A DNA stretch of 64,000 bases from Acetobacter orleanensis (GTDB taxonomy: Bacteria; Pseudomonadota; Alphaproteobacteria; Acetobacterales; Acetobacteraceae): NCBI RefSeq assembly GCF_001581005.1, contig NZ_LHZV01000067.1:186001-250000 (forward strand), written 5' to 3'. Made by a program: the position numbers and the translations under genes. This document shows positions 1-8,002 of this stretch, piece after piece. Every line of letters begins with the position of its first letter. Position 1 is the first letter of the stretch. The notes under the pieces are model-generated. The model saw only the letters and a list, made by a program, of their open reading frames with translations. It did not search any database and was not told the origin of the DNA.

Positions 1-72
1 TGACTTTTCTTTCAAAATCGGCCACGCCTTCCAGCAATTTTCATCTGACGGCAAGAAACGACAGACTGAATC

Positions 73-423
73 TTATTTTGTGACATTCACATATTTAAAT
101 GTTGATTCTTTAGGGAGGCTTTCAAATGCTCTTCCATATTTTAATTCAATCTTGCCGCTTCCTGCCTTGATTGATTTAAAATAAAATCTCTCTACGCCTC
201 CACAGCCAGCCATTCCATTTTCGCAATCTTTAGATGGAATATAAGACATCGAAAACAACACGACATTATCTGGAATTTTTTTTATCATCCAGCCATAACC
301 CGTTGATGGATTGCTCTTGAGTTCAAAATTAAATGTATCATTAACCTTTGAGGTAATAGCCCCATCATCCGCAAAGGCAATGTTCGGGATCATGATTGCC
401 AGAAAAACAATTAATTTCTTCAT
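73..423 (-). CDS. Chagasin-family (I42) cysteine protease inhibitor, secreted
   Basis: A 116-residue protein with a signal peptide (KK then a hydrophobic run, likely cut after AFA at residue 18). It carries the three loop signatures of the chagasin/ICP family: NPSTGYGW at 38-45, GCGG at 73-76 and a degenerate third loop GRAFE at 97-101 (family form R-P-W). Known members block papain-like cysteine proteases by inserting these loops into the active site; a periplasmic or secreted role is inferred. Two cysteines (67, 74) may form a disulfide. The gene is clearly more AT-rich than the rest of the window and sits alone at its edge, which suggests recent acquisition. No cysteine protease gene is nearby. 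Confidence 0.85.
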   Translation of the reverse strand: MKKLIVFLAIMIPNIAFADDGAITSKVNDTFNFELKSNPSTGYGWMIKKIPDNVVLFSMSYIPSKDCENGMAGCGGVERFYFKSIKAGSGKIELKYGRAFESLPKESTFKYVNVTK

Positions 424-569
424 TTATTGTACTCCATTAATTTTTTAGGTGAATATCTATTAACCCTATAGACAGAAGAGTAAAAAATTACTTTCCACCC
501 ACATCAAAACTATAACCCATTGGTAGTGTCATGGCCAGAAAACTCACACTGGAGAGCAGAGTTGCTGCC

Positions 570-1568
570 TTAGCCATCTCGTAATGGTTCACGTAAGGCA
601 TTAACCCGTGCTCGTATATGTCGAAAAACGTCCTTAGCTTCTGGTGTAAAGGTCGCTCCCATAAAGACGTGAAAAGCACCGGGATATTCGTGATATTTGC
701 ACAGAGCCTTTGCAGATTTGGCAAACGTTCTGGCATCCACTACAAAAACGTCCTGAGCACCTTGGAACAAAGTCATCGCGGGCAGTCCGGTAATGTCAGC
801 ATACAAAGGACTCATATACGGTGAGGCAGGATCAGTCTTGCCCGCCCACCACTTGCCGCATTCACGCAATCCATCAATGCTCAAAATAACATCGCTATTT
901 TCCAAGTCTCTCATTCTCTCATCACGCAACATCAGATCAAGCCATGGAGAAAACAAAATCAGATGATGGGGAAGCGATAATCCCGCGTCTCGGCGACGAA
1001 GAGCTAATGAGAGTGCAAAATTCCCCCCGGCGCTATCACCAGCCACAATAATCCGCTCATTGGGGTAGCTTGTTACGATATGATCATAGACAGCATCGAC
1101 AAGAGTCGTTCCGGGAATGTGGTCAGATTCAGGAGCAAGCGCGTAGAAAGGGATAGTGACACTTGCGCCCGTTGCATCAATGAGCGCGCGTATAATACGC
1201 CAATGTGCATCGATCAAAGGATGGATGTACGCGCCACCATGCAAATAAAGAATATGCAGATTAGTGCGGCCTTTTCGGGGGATAAGAGTTACCACCTTCT
1301 GGTTCGCATATGTCCATTCTTTTACCTGACAGCGTTGGCGCAGCGCCCGTGAGAGTGGAGCCTCCTGCGGGTATGAACGCGTATGAACGTCTCTATACAA
1401 TTTACCTGCATCAGCGAACGACTTAGCCTTAAGACCAAGCAGCATCTTTGTCGCAAGAAGTGACTTACTCATGCGCTGGCGCCGCGCTAGAATTGCCAAT
1501 CCGAGGGTGACTGAAGCGCCCCCTGCTACCACCACAAGACCACTTTTCGCGTAAAAACGCAGGTCCAT
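570..1568 (-). CDS. Alpha/beta hydrolase, hormone-sensitive-lipase-type esterase
   Basis: A 332-residue protein of the alpha/beta hydrolase-3 (HSL) family. HGGAY at about 110-114 forms the oxyanion hole and GDSAGG at about 177-182 holds the nucleophile Ser; a downstream Asp (QDVFVVD) and His (AFHVF, near 300) complete the triad. A hydrophobic stretch near the N-terminus may anchor it to the membrane. I chose the ATG at 1568 because GGAG lies nine bases upstream; a TTG six codons earlier is the alternative. The substrate is probably a short-chain ester, but this cannot be read from sequence. It follows the AraC-type regulator on the same strand after a 187-bp gap, so that regulator may control it. 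Confidence 0.85.
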   Translation of the reverse strand: MDLRFYAKSGLVVVAGGASVTLGLAILARRQRMSKSLLATKMLLGLKAKSFADAGKLYRDVHTRSYPQEAPLSRALRQRCQVKEWTYANQKVVTLIPRKGRTNLHILYLHGGAYIHPLIDAHWRIIRALIDATGASVTIPFYALAPESDHIPGTTLVDAVYDHIVTSYPNERIIVAGDSAGGNFALSLALRRRDAGLSLPHHLILFSPWLDLMLRDERMRDLENSDVILSIDGLRECGKWWAGKTDPASPYMSPLYADITGLPAMTLFQGAQDVFVVDARTFAKSAKALCKYHEYPGAFHVFMGATFTPEAKDVFRHIRARVNALREPLRDG

Positions 1569-1586
1569 TAGCCCATACTCCAACAA

Positions 1587-1772
1587 TTGTTGATCTGCTC
1601 ATGCAGTCAGGACCATCAACGCGGTGACGAGACACTCGTTCGCATTGACCAGCTTCCTGCCTGAATTCGTTCTTATTGCCTCAAGGACACGTCACGAACG
1701 CTCGCAAGTTTCAGGAGGCGACTACCGCCTATCTGCTCCATTCCCGAAAATGCGGGCGGCTATTCCAATTTT
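1587..1772. other. Intergenic spacer between esterase and AraC-type gene
   Basis: About 190 bases with no convincing gene. Short frames on either strand show no family resemblance. It presumably carries the esterase promoter. Confidence 0.4.
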
Positions 1773-2696
1773 TTATCTGAGCGGCAGAAAAAGGTCTACA
1801 ACCGCTTCGTGCTCGGGCACCTCTGGAAAAAATGCGATACGCTGGCAGTAGAGTGGAAAGTCACGGGCTTCCTCCCCGCTTTGCGGGAGCCAATCGCGGT
1901 AGAGATAAAGAGCAGCGGTTTCCAGATCGTCGGTATGACCTACGACCCGCAAGACGGCACATCTCCCGCCCGGAATGGTGCTGGACGCAATGTCCTCATT
2001 GCCTGCTTCGAAGACCCGCTCAGTCTCGACGCATAAATCCAGCCTGTAATCGCTCGGTTTTGTGGTCCGCGGGTCACACCGGAATATATTGAACGTCTTG
2101 CTATTCCGCGGCACAAGCCCGACCGCCTTTCGCCATCTGATGAAGCGTTGAATAGTCGTCCCGATTGTGGCTGGAGGCCCGCGATGCTCCATGATCGCCA
2201 CCCGAATGGGTGGCACCTCTTTAATGGTCACATCAGTTGTATTGAAAACTCGTTGCATGAGCTTATTCCTCGCAGTGATGAAAGGTCCGAAGGCCGTAAG
2301 CCACGGTTCCCAATCAGGAGATTTTCGGAATGACGACGGCGACTGCCCAAACCGTTTCCGGAAGGCGCGGGCAAAAGCGTCAGGTGTGCTGTAACCAGCA
2401 TCCATGGCGATCTCCGTGACGCTCTGGTCTTCACGATAGGCCAACCGAAACGAAGCGCGCTTCATGCGGCTCAGCTGAATGTAACGATGCACTGAAAGAC
2501 CGAAAATCGCCGTGAACTGACGATGAAAATGGAACTTTGAGAACGCAGCGACCTCACTGAGCGTTTCGAGGTCCAGTTGATCATCCAGATGCCTGTCGAC
2601 ATGATCAAGCGCTCGCTGCATTCTGGCATGGTAGGTTTGAAGTACTCGCGTCACTATCGGCTCCATCGTAGTGACGGTATCTAGACACATCGCCAT
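1773..2696 (-). CDS. AraC-family regulator with GyrI-like effector domain
   Basis: A 307-residue regulator in the Rob/SoxS-type arrangement: the N-terminal AraC double helix-turn-helix (about residues 25-125, including the second-helix pattern VTEIAMDAGYSTPDAFARAF) is followed by a GyrI-like small-molecule binding domain (about 155-305, starting VTIKEVPPIRVAIMEHRGP). Such proteins usually activate multidrug or stress genes when a hydrophobic ligand binds. The downstream esterase on the same strand is the obvious local target. A start at Met11 is possible. Confidence 0.9.
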   Translation of the reverse strand: MAMCLDTVTTMEPIVTRVLQTYHARMQRALDHVDRHLDDQLDLETLSEVAAFSKFHFHRQFTAIFGLSVHRYIQLSRMKRASFRLAYREDQSVTEIAMDAGYSTPDAFARAFRKRFGQSPSSFRKSPDWEPWLTAFGPFITARNKLMQRVFNTTDVTIKEVPPIRVAIMEHRGPPATIGTTIQRFIRWRKAVGLVPRNSKTFNIFRCDPRTTKPSDYRLDLCVETERVFEAGNEDIASSTIPGGRCAVLRVVGHTDDLETAALYLYRDWLPQSGEEARDFPLYCQRIAFFPEVPEHEAVVDLFLPLR

Positions 2697-2805
2697 AAAG
2701 ACCGCTCGACCGATCTTGCGATTCTATATGAGGTCACGAGATACGCTTTGGCTTAGCAACTGCTAGTTGTTAATGAGCCTAATATAGAGGGGGAGCGGCC
2801 GGGTT

Positions 2806-2835
2806 GAGGCAAAAACGCCCTCTCGGTTTTGCCTC
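2806..2835 (-). terminator. Stem-loop downstream of fghA
   Basis: Perfect 9-bp inverted repeat, GAGGCAAAA at 2806-2814 and TTTTGCCTC at 2827-2835, with a 12-base loop. It lies just past the fghA stop and before the AraC-type gene. There is no clear U tract after the stem, so terminator function is only probable. Confidence 0.5.
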
Positions 2836-2846
2836 TCAGCGTCTCA

Positions 2847-3710
2847 TCACACCCGACCCAACACCTCAGCATGGTGCCGGATATGGTCTGCGGCAAAGCT
2901 CTGCACAAACCAGTAAGAATGATCATATCCGGCGTGGCGGCGGATACGGAGGGATTGTCCAGCCTTGCAGGCTGCGTCTTCCAGTAGATCCGGTTTCAGT
3001 TCGCGTTCCAGAAACTGGTCGGCCTCACCCTGATCAATCAGGATATCGGTCGGATGACGGTAGCCATCTTCCAGCAGGCAGACCGCATCATGCGCCCGCC
3101 ATGTCTGGCGATCTGGCCCCAGATATCCCGTAAAAGCCTTCTCGCCCCACGGCACTGCTGACGGGTGGGCTATCGGCGCGAAGGCTGAGACAGATTTCCA
3201 GAACTCTGGCGCATGCAACGCATGCACCAACGCGCCATGCCCACCCATGGAATGGCCCATGATGCCACGCCGCGCGCCATCCAGCGGAAAAAGTTGCTCT
3301 GTCACCGCAGGCAGTTCCCGCGCGATATAGCTGCCCATGCGATAATGGCGGCTCCATGGAGCCTGCGTTGCATCCAGATAGAACCCGGCGCCTGTGCCAA
3401 AATCCCAGCTTTCTTCCTCCCCCGGCACATTTGCGCCGCGCGGAGACGTATCTGTCGCCACCAGAGCCAGCCCCAGCCGAGCCGCTTCGGCCAGAGCATG
3501 GGCTTTGATAAAAAATGTTTCTTCCGTGCAGGTCAGGCCCGCCAGAACATGCACCACTGGCGCAGGCCGCGCGGCGGTGACACCCGGCGGCACAAACACG
3601 GCAAAGCGGGCTTCCAGCCCCAACGCTTCAGACGGATGGCTATAAAAACCAACTCGGCCACCGTGGCAGAGATGTTCCGATCTGGTTTTCAGCATAGAGG
3701 AAGATGTCAT
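2847..3710 (-). CDS. fghA: S-formylglutathione hydrolase
   Basis: A 287-residue esterase-D/FghA enzyme (EC 3.1.2.12), which splits S-formylglutathione to formate and glutathione in glutathione-dependent formaldehyde detoxification. Visible signatures are the GLTCTEETF block (59-67), the nucleophile elbow GHSMGGHG with Ser154, Asp231 in the QGEADQFL segment, and His264 in GYDHSY. The length matches the family. The partner, glutathione-dependent formaldehyde dehydrogenase, is not in this window. The gene is followed by a stem-loop and preceded by a 317-bp divergent spacer shared with the bestrophin gene. Confidence 0.95.
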   Translation of the reverse strand: MTSSSMLKTRSEHLCHGGRVGFYSHPSEALGLEARFAVFVPPGVTAARPAPVVHVLAGLTCTEETFFIKAHALAEAARLGLALVATDTSPRGANVPGEEESWDFGTGAGFYLDATQAPWSRHYRMGSYIARELPAVTEQLFPLDGARRGIMGHSMGGHGALVHALHAPEFWKSVSAFAPIAHPSAVPWGEKAFTGYLGPDRQTWRAHDAVCLLEDGYRHPTDILIDQGEADQFLERELKPDLLEDAACKAGQSLRIRRHAGYDHSYWFVQSFAADHIRHHAEVLGRV

Positions 3711-4027
3711 CCGCCTGTCTTTCCTTCATCGTCCAGAAACTGGGAAACTGGCTCGCTTCTGGCGTTTAGCCATGTGGACTCAGGATAGGCTGCTTTCTCT
3801 CCGGCAAGCCAGAGCACGCATCTCAAACATGCCAAAAGTGAATTATAATATTTTTTTTAAAATCGCAGGCAGGGCCATCCCACATCGCTGCCGGGGCGTG
3901 CTATCCTCCCGCCCAACGCGACACAGCATTGCACGCGAAGAAACCCTTGGGCTTCTACGCTGTTTAGCTCTCTCGATTTTACCGTCTGGCCACGGCTCGG
4001 ACATCACACAGAACGGAGATTTAAGGG
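3711..4027. other. Divergent intergenic region, fghA / bestrophin
   Basis: A 317-base stretch without a gene, separating two divergent genes, so it should hold both promoters. An AT-rich core with a TATAAT-like hexamer (3844-3849) is visible, but no good -35 element matches it. No RNA gene or repeat was recognised. Confidence 0.4.
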
Positions 4028-4903
4028 ATGATCGTTGACCAGAGGATCGGCCTGCGCATCATCGGTAAAGAAATTTTCGGCGTCATTATGCTTATGACAG
4101 CTTGGGATTTCATCGTCGTCATCCTGTTTCAGGTCTTTCATCAGGAATGGATGGAGCAGCCCAGCCTGCCCACCTCCCTTATTGGCTCGGCCCTCGCCCT
4201 TTTCATGGGCTTTCGCAGCAATAGCGCCTATGCCCGCTGGTGGGAGGCCCGTACCCTGTGGGGGGCCATTACCAACAACAGCCGCTCCTTCGGGCGGCAA
4301 GTTGGGTCCTTGCTCAAGGACCGGCCAGATCTGATGCTGGCCATGGCGGCCTACCCGTATGCCCTGCGCGGCGCACTGGGGAATGTGGATGTTTCCGCAG
4401 ACGTCAACCGCCTGCTTCCGCCAGAGATGGCCCGTGCCATTGCTGGCTGGCGCAACCAGCCCAACGCCATTCTCTACCAGCTTGGACTGGGTGTGAGTGA
4501 TGAAGTCGCCAAAAAGGGCATTGATGGCGCGGTCCATGGTCAGATTGACCGTATCCTGTCGGACCTTGCCAATGCGCAGGGCGGGCTTGAGCGCATTCGT
4601 AACACGCCCCTACCCATGCAGTTTTCCGCCCTGCCCCGTGCGCTGGTAAACGTGTTCTGCATTGTTCTGCCGCTTTCCATGGTCCAGACTCTGGAATGGA
4701 TTACCCCTCTTGGCTCGTCCCTCGTGGGTATTCTGTTTCTGGTACTTGATAAAAGTGCGAATGACCTGCAAGAGCCATTTGCCGACACACCTCATGCGCT
4801 GCCCATGGCGACCATGGCCCGCACGATTGAGATTGATGTGGTCCAGCCCACAGGGCGCCCGGTGCCACCCCCCATTACCGCAGTGGATGGCATTCAGCCC
4901 TGA
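4028..4903 (+). CDS. Bestrophin-family membrane channel protein
   Basis: A 291-residue membrane protein of the bestrophin/UPF0187 family. N-terminal hydrophobic helices are followed by the family block LFMGFRSNSAYARWWEAR (about 59-76) and the conserved region near the C-terminal membrane part (LPLSMVQTLEWITPLGSSLVG, then acidic PF residues after the last helix). Bacterial bestrophins are pentameric ion channels; which ion this one passes cannot be told. GGAG lies ten bases before the ATG. The gene is followed after 92 bases by carD. Confidence 0.88.
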   Translation: MIVDQRIGLRIIGKEIFGVIMLMTAWDFIVVILFQVFHQEWMEQPSLPTSLIGSALALFMGFRSNSAYARWWEARTLWGAITNNSRSFGRQVGSLLKDRPDLMLAMAAYPYALRGALGNVDVSADVNRLLPPEMARAIAGWRNQPNAILYQLGLGVSDEVAKKGIDGAVHGQIDRILSDLANAQGGLERIRNTPLPMQFSALPRALVNVFCIVLPLSMVQTLEWITPLGSSLVGILFLVLDKSANDLQEPFADTPHALPMATMARTIEIDVVQPTGRPVPPPITAVDGIQP

Positions 4904-4939
4904 TACCCAGCTTCATCTTCCCTATGGGCTGCCATACGG

Positions 4940-4968
4940 AGTCTGTCTGCCGTTTTGGAAGACAGACT
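4940..4968 (+). promoter_or_regulatory. Inverted repeat upstream of carD
   Basis: AGTCTGTCT (4940-4948) and AGACAGACT (4960-4968) form a perfect 9-bp inverted repeat with an 11-base loop, 28 bases before the carD start. No T-run follows, so it is either an RNA hairpin in the leader or a protein-binding palindrome. Confidence 0.4.
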
Positions 4969-4995
4969 ACTGAAATTGTGGTATAAGGTTTGGTT

Positions 4996-5586
4996 ATGAG
5001 CACATTCAGAACAACTCCGAAAGGCGGCGTGACAGACGCAATGGCACGCACTGCCGCCGCAACAACCGCAGCGCAGGCCAAAACCAAAATTAAAGATGAC
5101 GACCCCTTCCAAGAAGGCGATGCCATTGTCTATGCCGCCCATGGCGTGGGCCGCGTAGATCGCATCGGTGTTGACGAGATTGCCGGAACCAAGCTGGAAG
5201 TGATTCAGATTTCCTTCCCCGGCAATCAGATGACCCTGCGCATCCCGCTTACCAAGGCCCGCAAGGCCGGTCTGCGCAAAATCGTCTCGCGCGAGATTGT
5301 GGATAAAGCCATGGCCATTATCAAAGGCAAGCCGCATGTCAGCAAAGGCATGTGGGCCCGCCGCGCCGTGGCCTATCAGGAAAAGATCAACTCGGGTGAT
5401 CTGGTCCAGATTGCCGAAGTGCTGCGTGACCTGCGCCGCAATGTGGACAGTCTGGACGGCAGCTTTAGTGAACGGAAGCTGTTTGAAGCTGCTCAGGAAC
5501 GGTTTGTGGCGGAAGTCGCTGTTCTTGAGAAAAAAGACCCCACAGAAGTTCTGGACTCCCTCACGGCTGTCATGAAAGCCGCCTGA
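4996..5586 (+). CDS. carD: CarD-family transcriptional regulator
   Basis: A 196-residue CarD/CdnL-type protein. The RNA-polymerase interacting domain spans about residues 35-95 (EGDAIVYAAHGVGRVDRI opens it), and a helical C-terminal DNA-binding part follows, with the family block SREIVDKAMAII and the KKDPTEVLD end. Members bind the RNA polymerase beta subunit and stabilise open complexes, especially at ribosomal promoters. The first ~30 residues are an Ala/Thr-rich tail, likely disordered. The ATG at 4996 is preferred over a TTG two codons earlier because AAGG is then correctly spaced. Confidence 0.93.
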   Translation: MSTFRTTPKGGVTDAMARTAAATTAAQAKTKIKDDDPFQEGDAIVYAAHGVGRVDRIGVDEIAGTKLEVIQISFPGNQMTLRIPLTKARKAGLRKIVSREIVDKAMAIIKGKPHVSKGMWARRAVAYQEKINSGDLVQIAEVLRDLRRNVDSLDGSFSERKLFEAAQERFVAEVAVLEKKDPTEVLDSLTAVMKAA

Positions 5587-5611
5587 GTTTTCCAGTCTGG
5601 AACAGATGCAA

Positions 5612-5647
5612 AAACCCGGTTCGGCCCTGTGCCTGACCGGGTTTTTT
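5612..5647 (+). terminator. Intrinsic terminator of carD
   Basis: AAACCCGGT pairs with ACCGGGTTT around a short loop and is followed by a run of T. It lies 26 bases past the carD stop. Confidence 0.9.
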
Positions 5648-5705
5648 GTTAACCGGGCCTGTTTTCCTTTTCAGGCTTGCATGAGGCCATGTAGAGATAG
5701 AGCCT

Positions 5706-7316
5706 ATGACGCGCAAAGCTTCCTCCCCCGCACCTTCCGCGGCCCCTGATTCTGCTACTCTGCGCCGGGCGCTGAGTGAAATCAAAGCCGGGCACTTTGA
5801 AACCACGCTGCATGCCCTTGCCCCCCATGCTGGCAGCGGGGAAAAATCGGTCGAACTTCTGCGCGCCTTTTGTCTGGCTGGAATCGGAAAGCCGGAACAG
5901 GCAGCAGAAATTCTCTGCCGTGTCGCGCAGGATACACCAACAGCCGTGCATCCGTTGCAGGACCTGAGCGACATCATGGCGGCACTTGACCGCAGGCCAG
6001 CGGCTATTGCCGCCTGCCGCGCAGCACTTGCCCTAACCCCGCAAGACGCACGGATTTATGACGTGCTGGGCAGCGTGCTGACGCAGATGGGCCTGTTTGA
6101 CGACGCCGTTGAGACCCTCCGCCAGTCCATTACTCTGCGGCCCAACGCCACCTATTCCTATAACCTTCTGGCCATGGCGCTGACAGAGCGCGGTGATATG
6201 GCGGAAGCCCTGACTGTGCTGGAAGGCGTTCTGGCTGAAAACCCGGACCACGCAGGCAGCCTCTCCAACATGGGCTGTATTCTGGCGGGAGAAGGCCGGT
6301 TTGAAGAGGCTCTGGATGCCTACCGCCGCGCCATTTTCTATCGCCCGACCGATGCGCAGATCCGCCTGAATCACTCCATCACCCTGCTCAAGGCGGGACG
6401 CTACGCGCAAGGCTGGGCCGAGCATGAATGGCGGCTCCAGCTCCCCGGCCATAGCAGCCTGCCGCAGGACCGCCTGTTGCCATCCCTCGGCCCGGATACG
6501 GACCTGACAGGCCAGCGTATTCTGGTAACACAGGAAGAAGGTCTGGGCGATACGCTGATGTATCTGCGCTATGTGGAACCGCTGGTCCGCCGAGGTGCGT
6601 ATGTTCACCTGTGGGTGCCGGATACGCTGGAAGCCCTCTGCCAGCGGATTGAGGGCGTGGGCACCGTGCAGGTCGGGGGCGATGTGCCACCCTATGACTG
6701 GCATTGCCCCTTTATCAGCCTGCCCCGCGCTTTTGCCGCTACGCCAGACGCCATGGGCGCGCCTGTCCCGTATCTGAAAGCTGACCCGGAGAAAGTGCAG
6801 GCGTTTGCCAAACTCCTACCTGACAACCATAAGTTGAACATCGGGCTGATCTGGGGTGGCGCGCCGCGCCCCAACCTGATTGGCCCGCATATGGTGGACC
6901 GCAGACGCTCCATGAGCCTGCAAACGCTGGAACCACTCAGCTTTATTCCCGGCATCAACCTCATCAGCCTGCAAAAAGGCCCCTACGCAGACCAGATGCT
7001 GGACCCGCCACGGGACATGACACTGTATGACCCCACGGATGATCTCCACACCATGGATGATACCGCCGCCCTCATGATGTCTCTGGACGTGATTGTGTCG
7101 GTCGATACCTCATCCGTGCATCTGGCCGGAGCATTGGGCAAGCCGGTTATCATGATGGATCGGTATGATAATTGCTGGCGCTGGCTGCACGGCCAGAGCA
7201 CCAGCCTGTGGTACCCGGCCATGCATATTGTCCGCCAGACCACACCCCGTAGATGGGATGATGTTGTGCAGAAAGTAGCGCACCGCCTCCGCACAATGGC
7301 GGCTTACCGCGCGTAA
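5706..7316 (+). CDS. TPR protein with glycosyltransferase-9-like C-terminal domain
   Basis: A 536-residue protein. Residues ~10-230 are tandem tetratricopeptide repeats, with recurring patterns such as DARIYDVLGSVLTQMGLFDD and AGSLSNMGCILAGEGRFEEA. Residues ~270-520 resemble the heptosyltransferase/GT-B fold often seen behind TPRs in alphaproteobacteria, including VTQEEGLGDTLMYLRYV and the late SVDTSSVHLAGALGKPV block. There is no signal peptide, so it is probably cytoplasmic. It may glycosylate a protein or envelope component; donor and acceptor are unknown. It is transcribed from its own start after the carD terminator and converges on the lipoprotein gene. Confidence 0.8.
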   Translation: MTRKASSPAPSAAPDSATLRRALSEIKAGHFETTLHALAPHAGSGEKSVELLRAFCLAGIGKPEQAAEILCRVAQDTPTAVHPLQDLSDIMAALDRRPAAIAACRAALALTPQDARIYDVLGSVLTQMGLFDDAVETLRQSITLRPNATYSYNLLAMALTERGDMAEALTVLEGVLAENPDHAGSLSNMGCILAGEGRFEEALDAYRRAIFYRPTDAQIRLNHSITLLKAGRYAQGWAEHEWRLQLPGHSSLPQDRLLPSLGPDTDLTGQRILVTQEEGLGDTLMYLRYVEPLVRRGAYVHLWVPDTLEALCQRIEGVGTVQVGGDVPPYDWHCPFISLPRAFAATPDAMGAPVPYLKADPEKVQAFAKLLPDNHKLNIGLIWGGAPRPNLIGPHMVDRRRSMSLQTLEPLSFIPGINLISLQKGPYADQMLDPPRDMTLYDPTDDLHTMDDTAALMMSLDVIVSVDTSSVHLAGALGKPVIMMDRYDNCWRWLHGQSTSLWYPAMHIVRQTTPRRWDDVVQKVAHRLRTMAAYRA

Positions 7317-7330
7317 GCCGCCCGCACGTT

Positions 7331-7804
7331 TTACCAGCCGTACCCGTAATACCCCATCCCGGGGTCCCAGTTGCCCCATGCCGGGTTCCAGCCCGTCCAG
7401 CCGGGCCCCATCATGCCCCAGCCGCCCCAGTTCCATGAGGCGTCCTGATAATCCTGAGCCGCTTCCTGCTGCTCATCCGCAATAGCCTGTTGCTGCCGGT
7501 ACTGCTGATACGCGCCATAGGCTTTCTGGTCACCTACGTACAGACAGTCGCAAATTGTCGGGTCTGCATAGACATAGAAAACCTGATCCCCATGCACACG
7601 ACGCACAAAACGATGCGGCGGCAGTTTGTTGAGCATTGCTTGCCGTTGAGCCGTATCCGCCGGGCGAAACGCAAACCCCGCAGCCGCCAGATGGTCTTCC
7701 TTATTGGCAATGCGTTCGGCAGGGCTGACACAGCCGCCTAACAGCACAATGGTGAAGGAGAGCATGGCAATCCTGCCTGACCGGCCGGAGAAAATGGGAA
7801 ACAT
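7331..7804 (-). CDS. Small lipoprotein, Trp/Gly-rich C-terminus
   Basis: A 157-residue protein with a lipoprotein signal: hydrophobic segment ending in the lipobox LLGGC, Cys25 being the acylated residue. The middle is polar with a Gln-rich helix (YQQYRQQQAIADEQQEAAQD), and the last ~35 residues are a Trp/Gly/Tyr-rich tail. I do not recognise a named function. AAAAGG is well placed before the ATG at 7804; Met14 is a possible internal start that would also keep the lipobox. The gene converges with the TPR gene 15 bases away. Confidence 0.7.
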   Translation of the reverse strand: MFPIFSGRSGRIAMLSFTIVLLGGCVSPAERIANKEDHLAAAGFAFRPADTAQRQAMLNKLPPHRFVRRVHGDQVFYVYADPTICDCLYVGDQKAYGAYQQYRQQQAIADEQQEAAQDYQDASWNWGGWGMMGPGWTGWNPAWGNWDPGMGYYGYGW

Positions 7805-7953
7805 CGCAGCACACCTTTTCAGCCCCTGATTTCAGGAAAAGCTTACAAGGCCGGGGGGCGATGTCAAAACACGCATGACGGAGTGCCGCGCAAAGCAACG
7901 CAGGCCGTCAGCATGCACTCCCTGTCATGCTGCCCTACACCAGAATACGACAA

Positions 7954-7994
7954 GCGAGGCAGGCACTTCCCCATCCAGAACGAGCCTGCCTCGC
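7954..7994 (-). terminator. Stem-loop downstream of the LpoA-like gene
   Basis: A perfect 10-bp stem, GCGAGGCAGG (7954-7963) with CCTGCCTCGC (7985-7994), directly beyond the stop of the minus-strand gene. The U tract is poor, so this is a probable rather than certain terminator. Confidence 0.6.
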
Positions 7995-8002
7995 GGGAAC
8001 GT

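Noticed and set aside
1-72. Frame reading into the window from the left
   Set aside because: A plus-strand frame runs from base 2 to 183 but most of it is the reverse of the protease inhibitor; too short to assign.
488-736. 82-codon minus-strand frame
   Set aside because: Overlaps the esterase end in another frame, no family signal.
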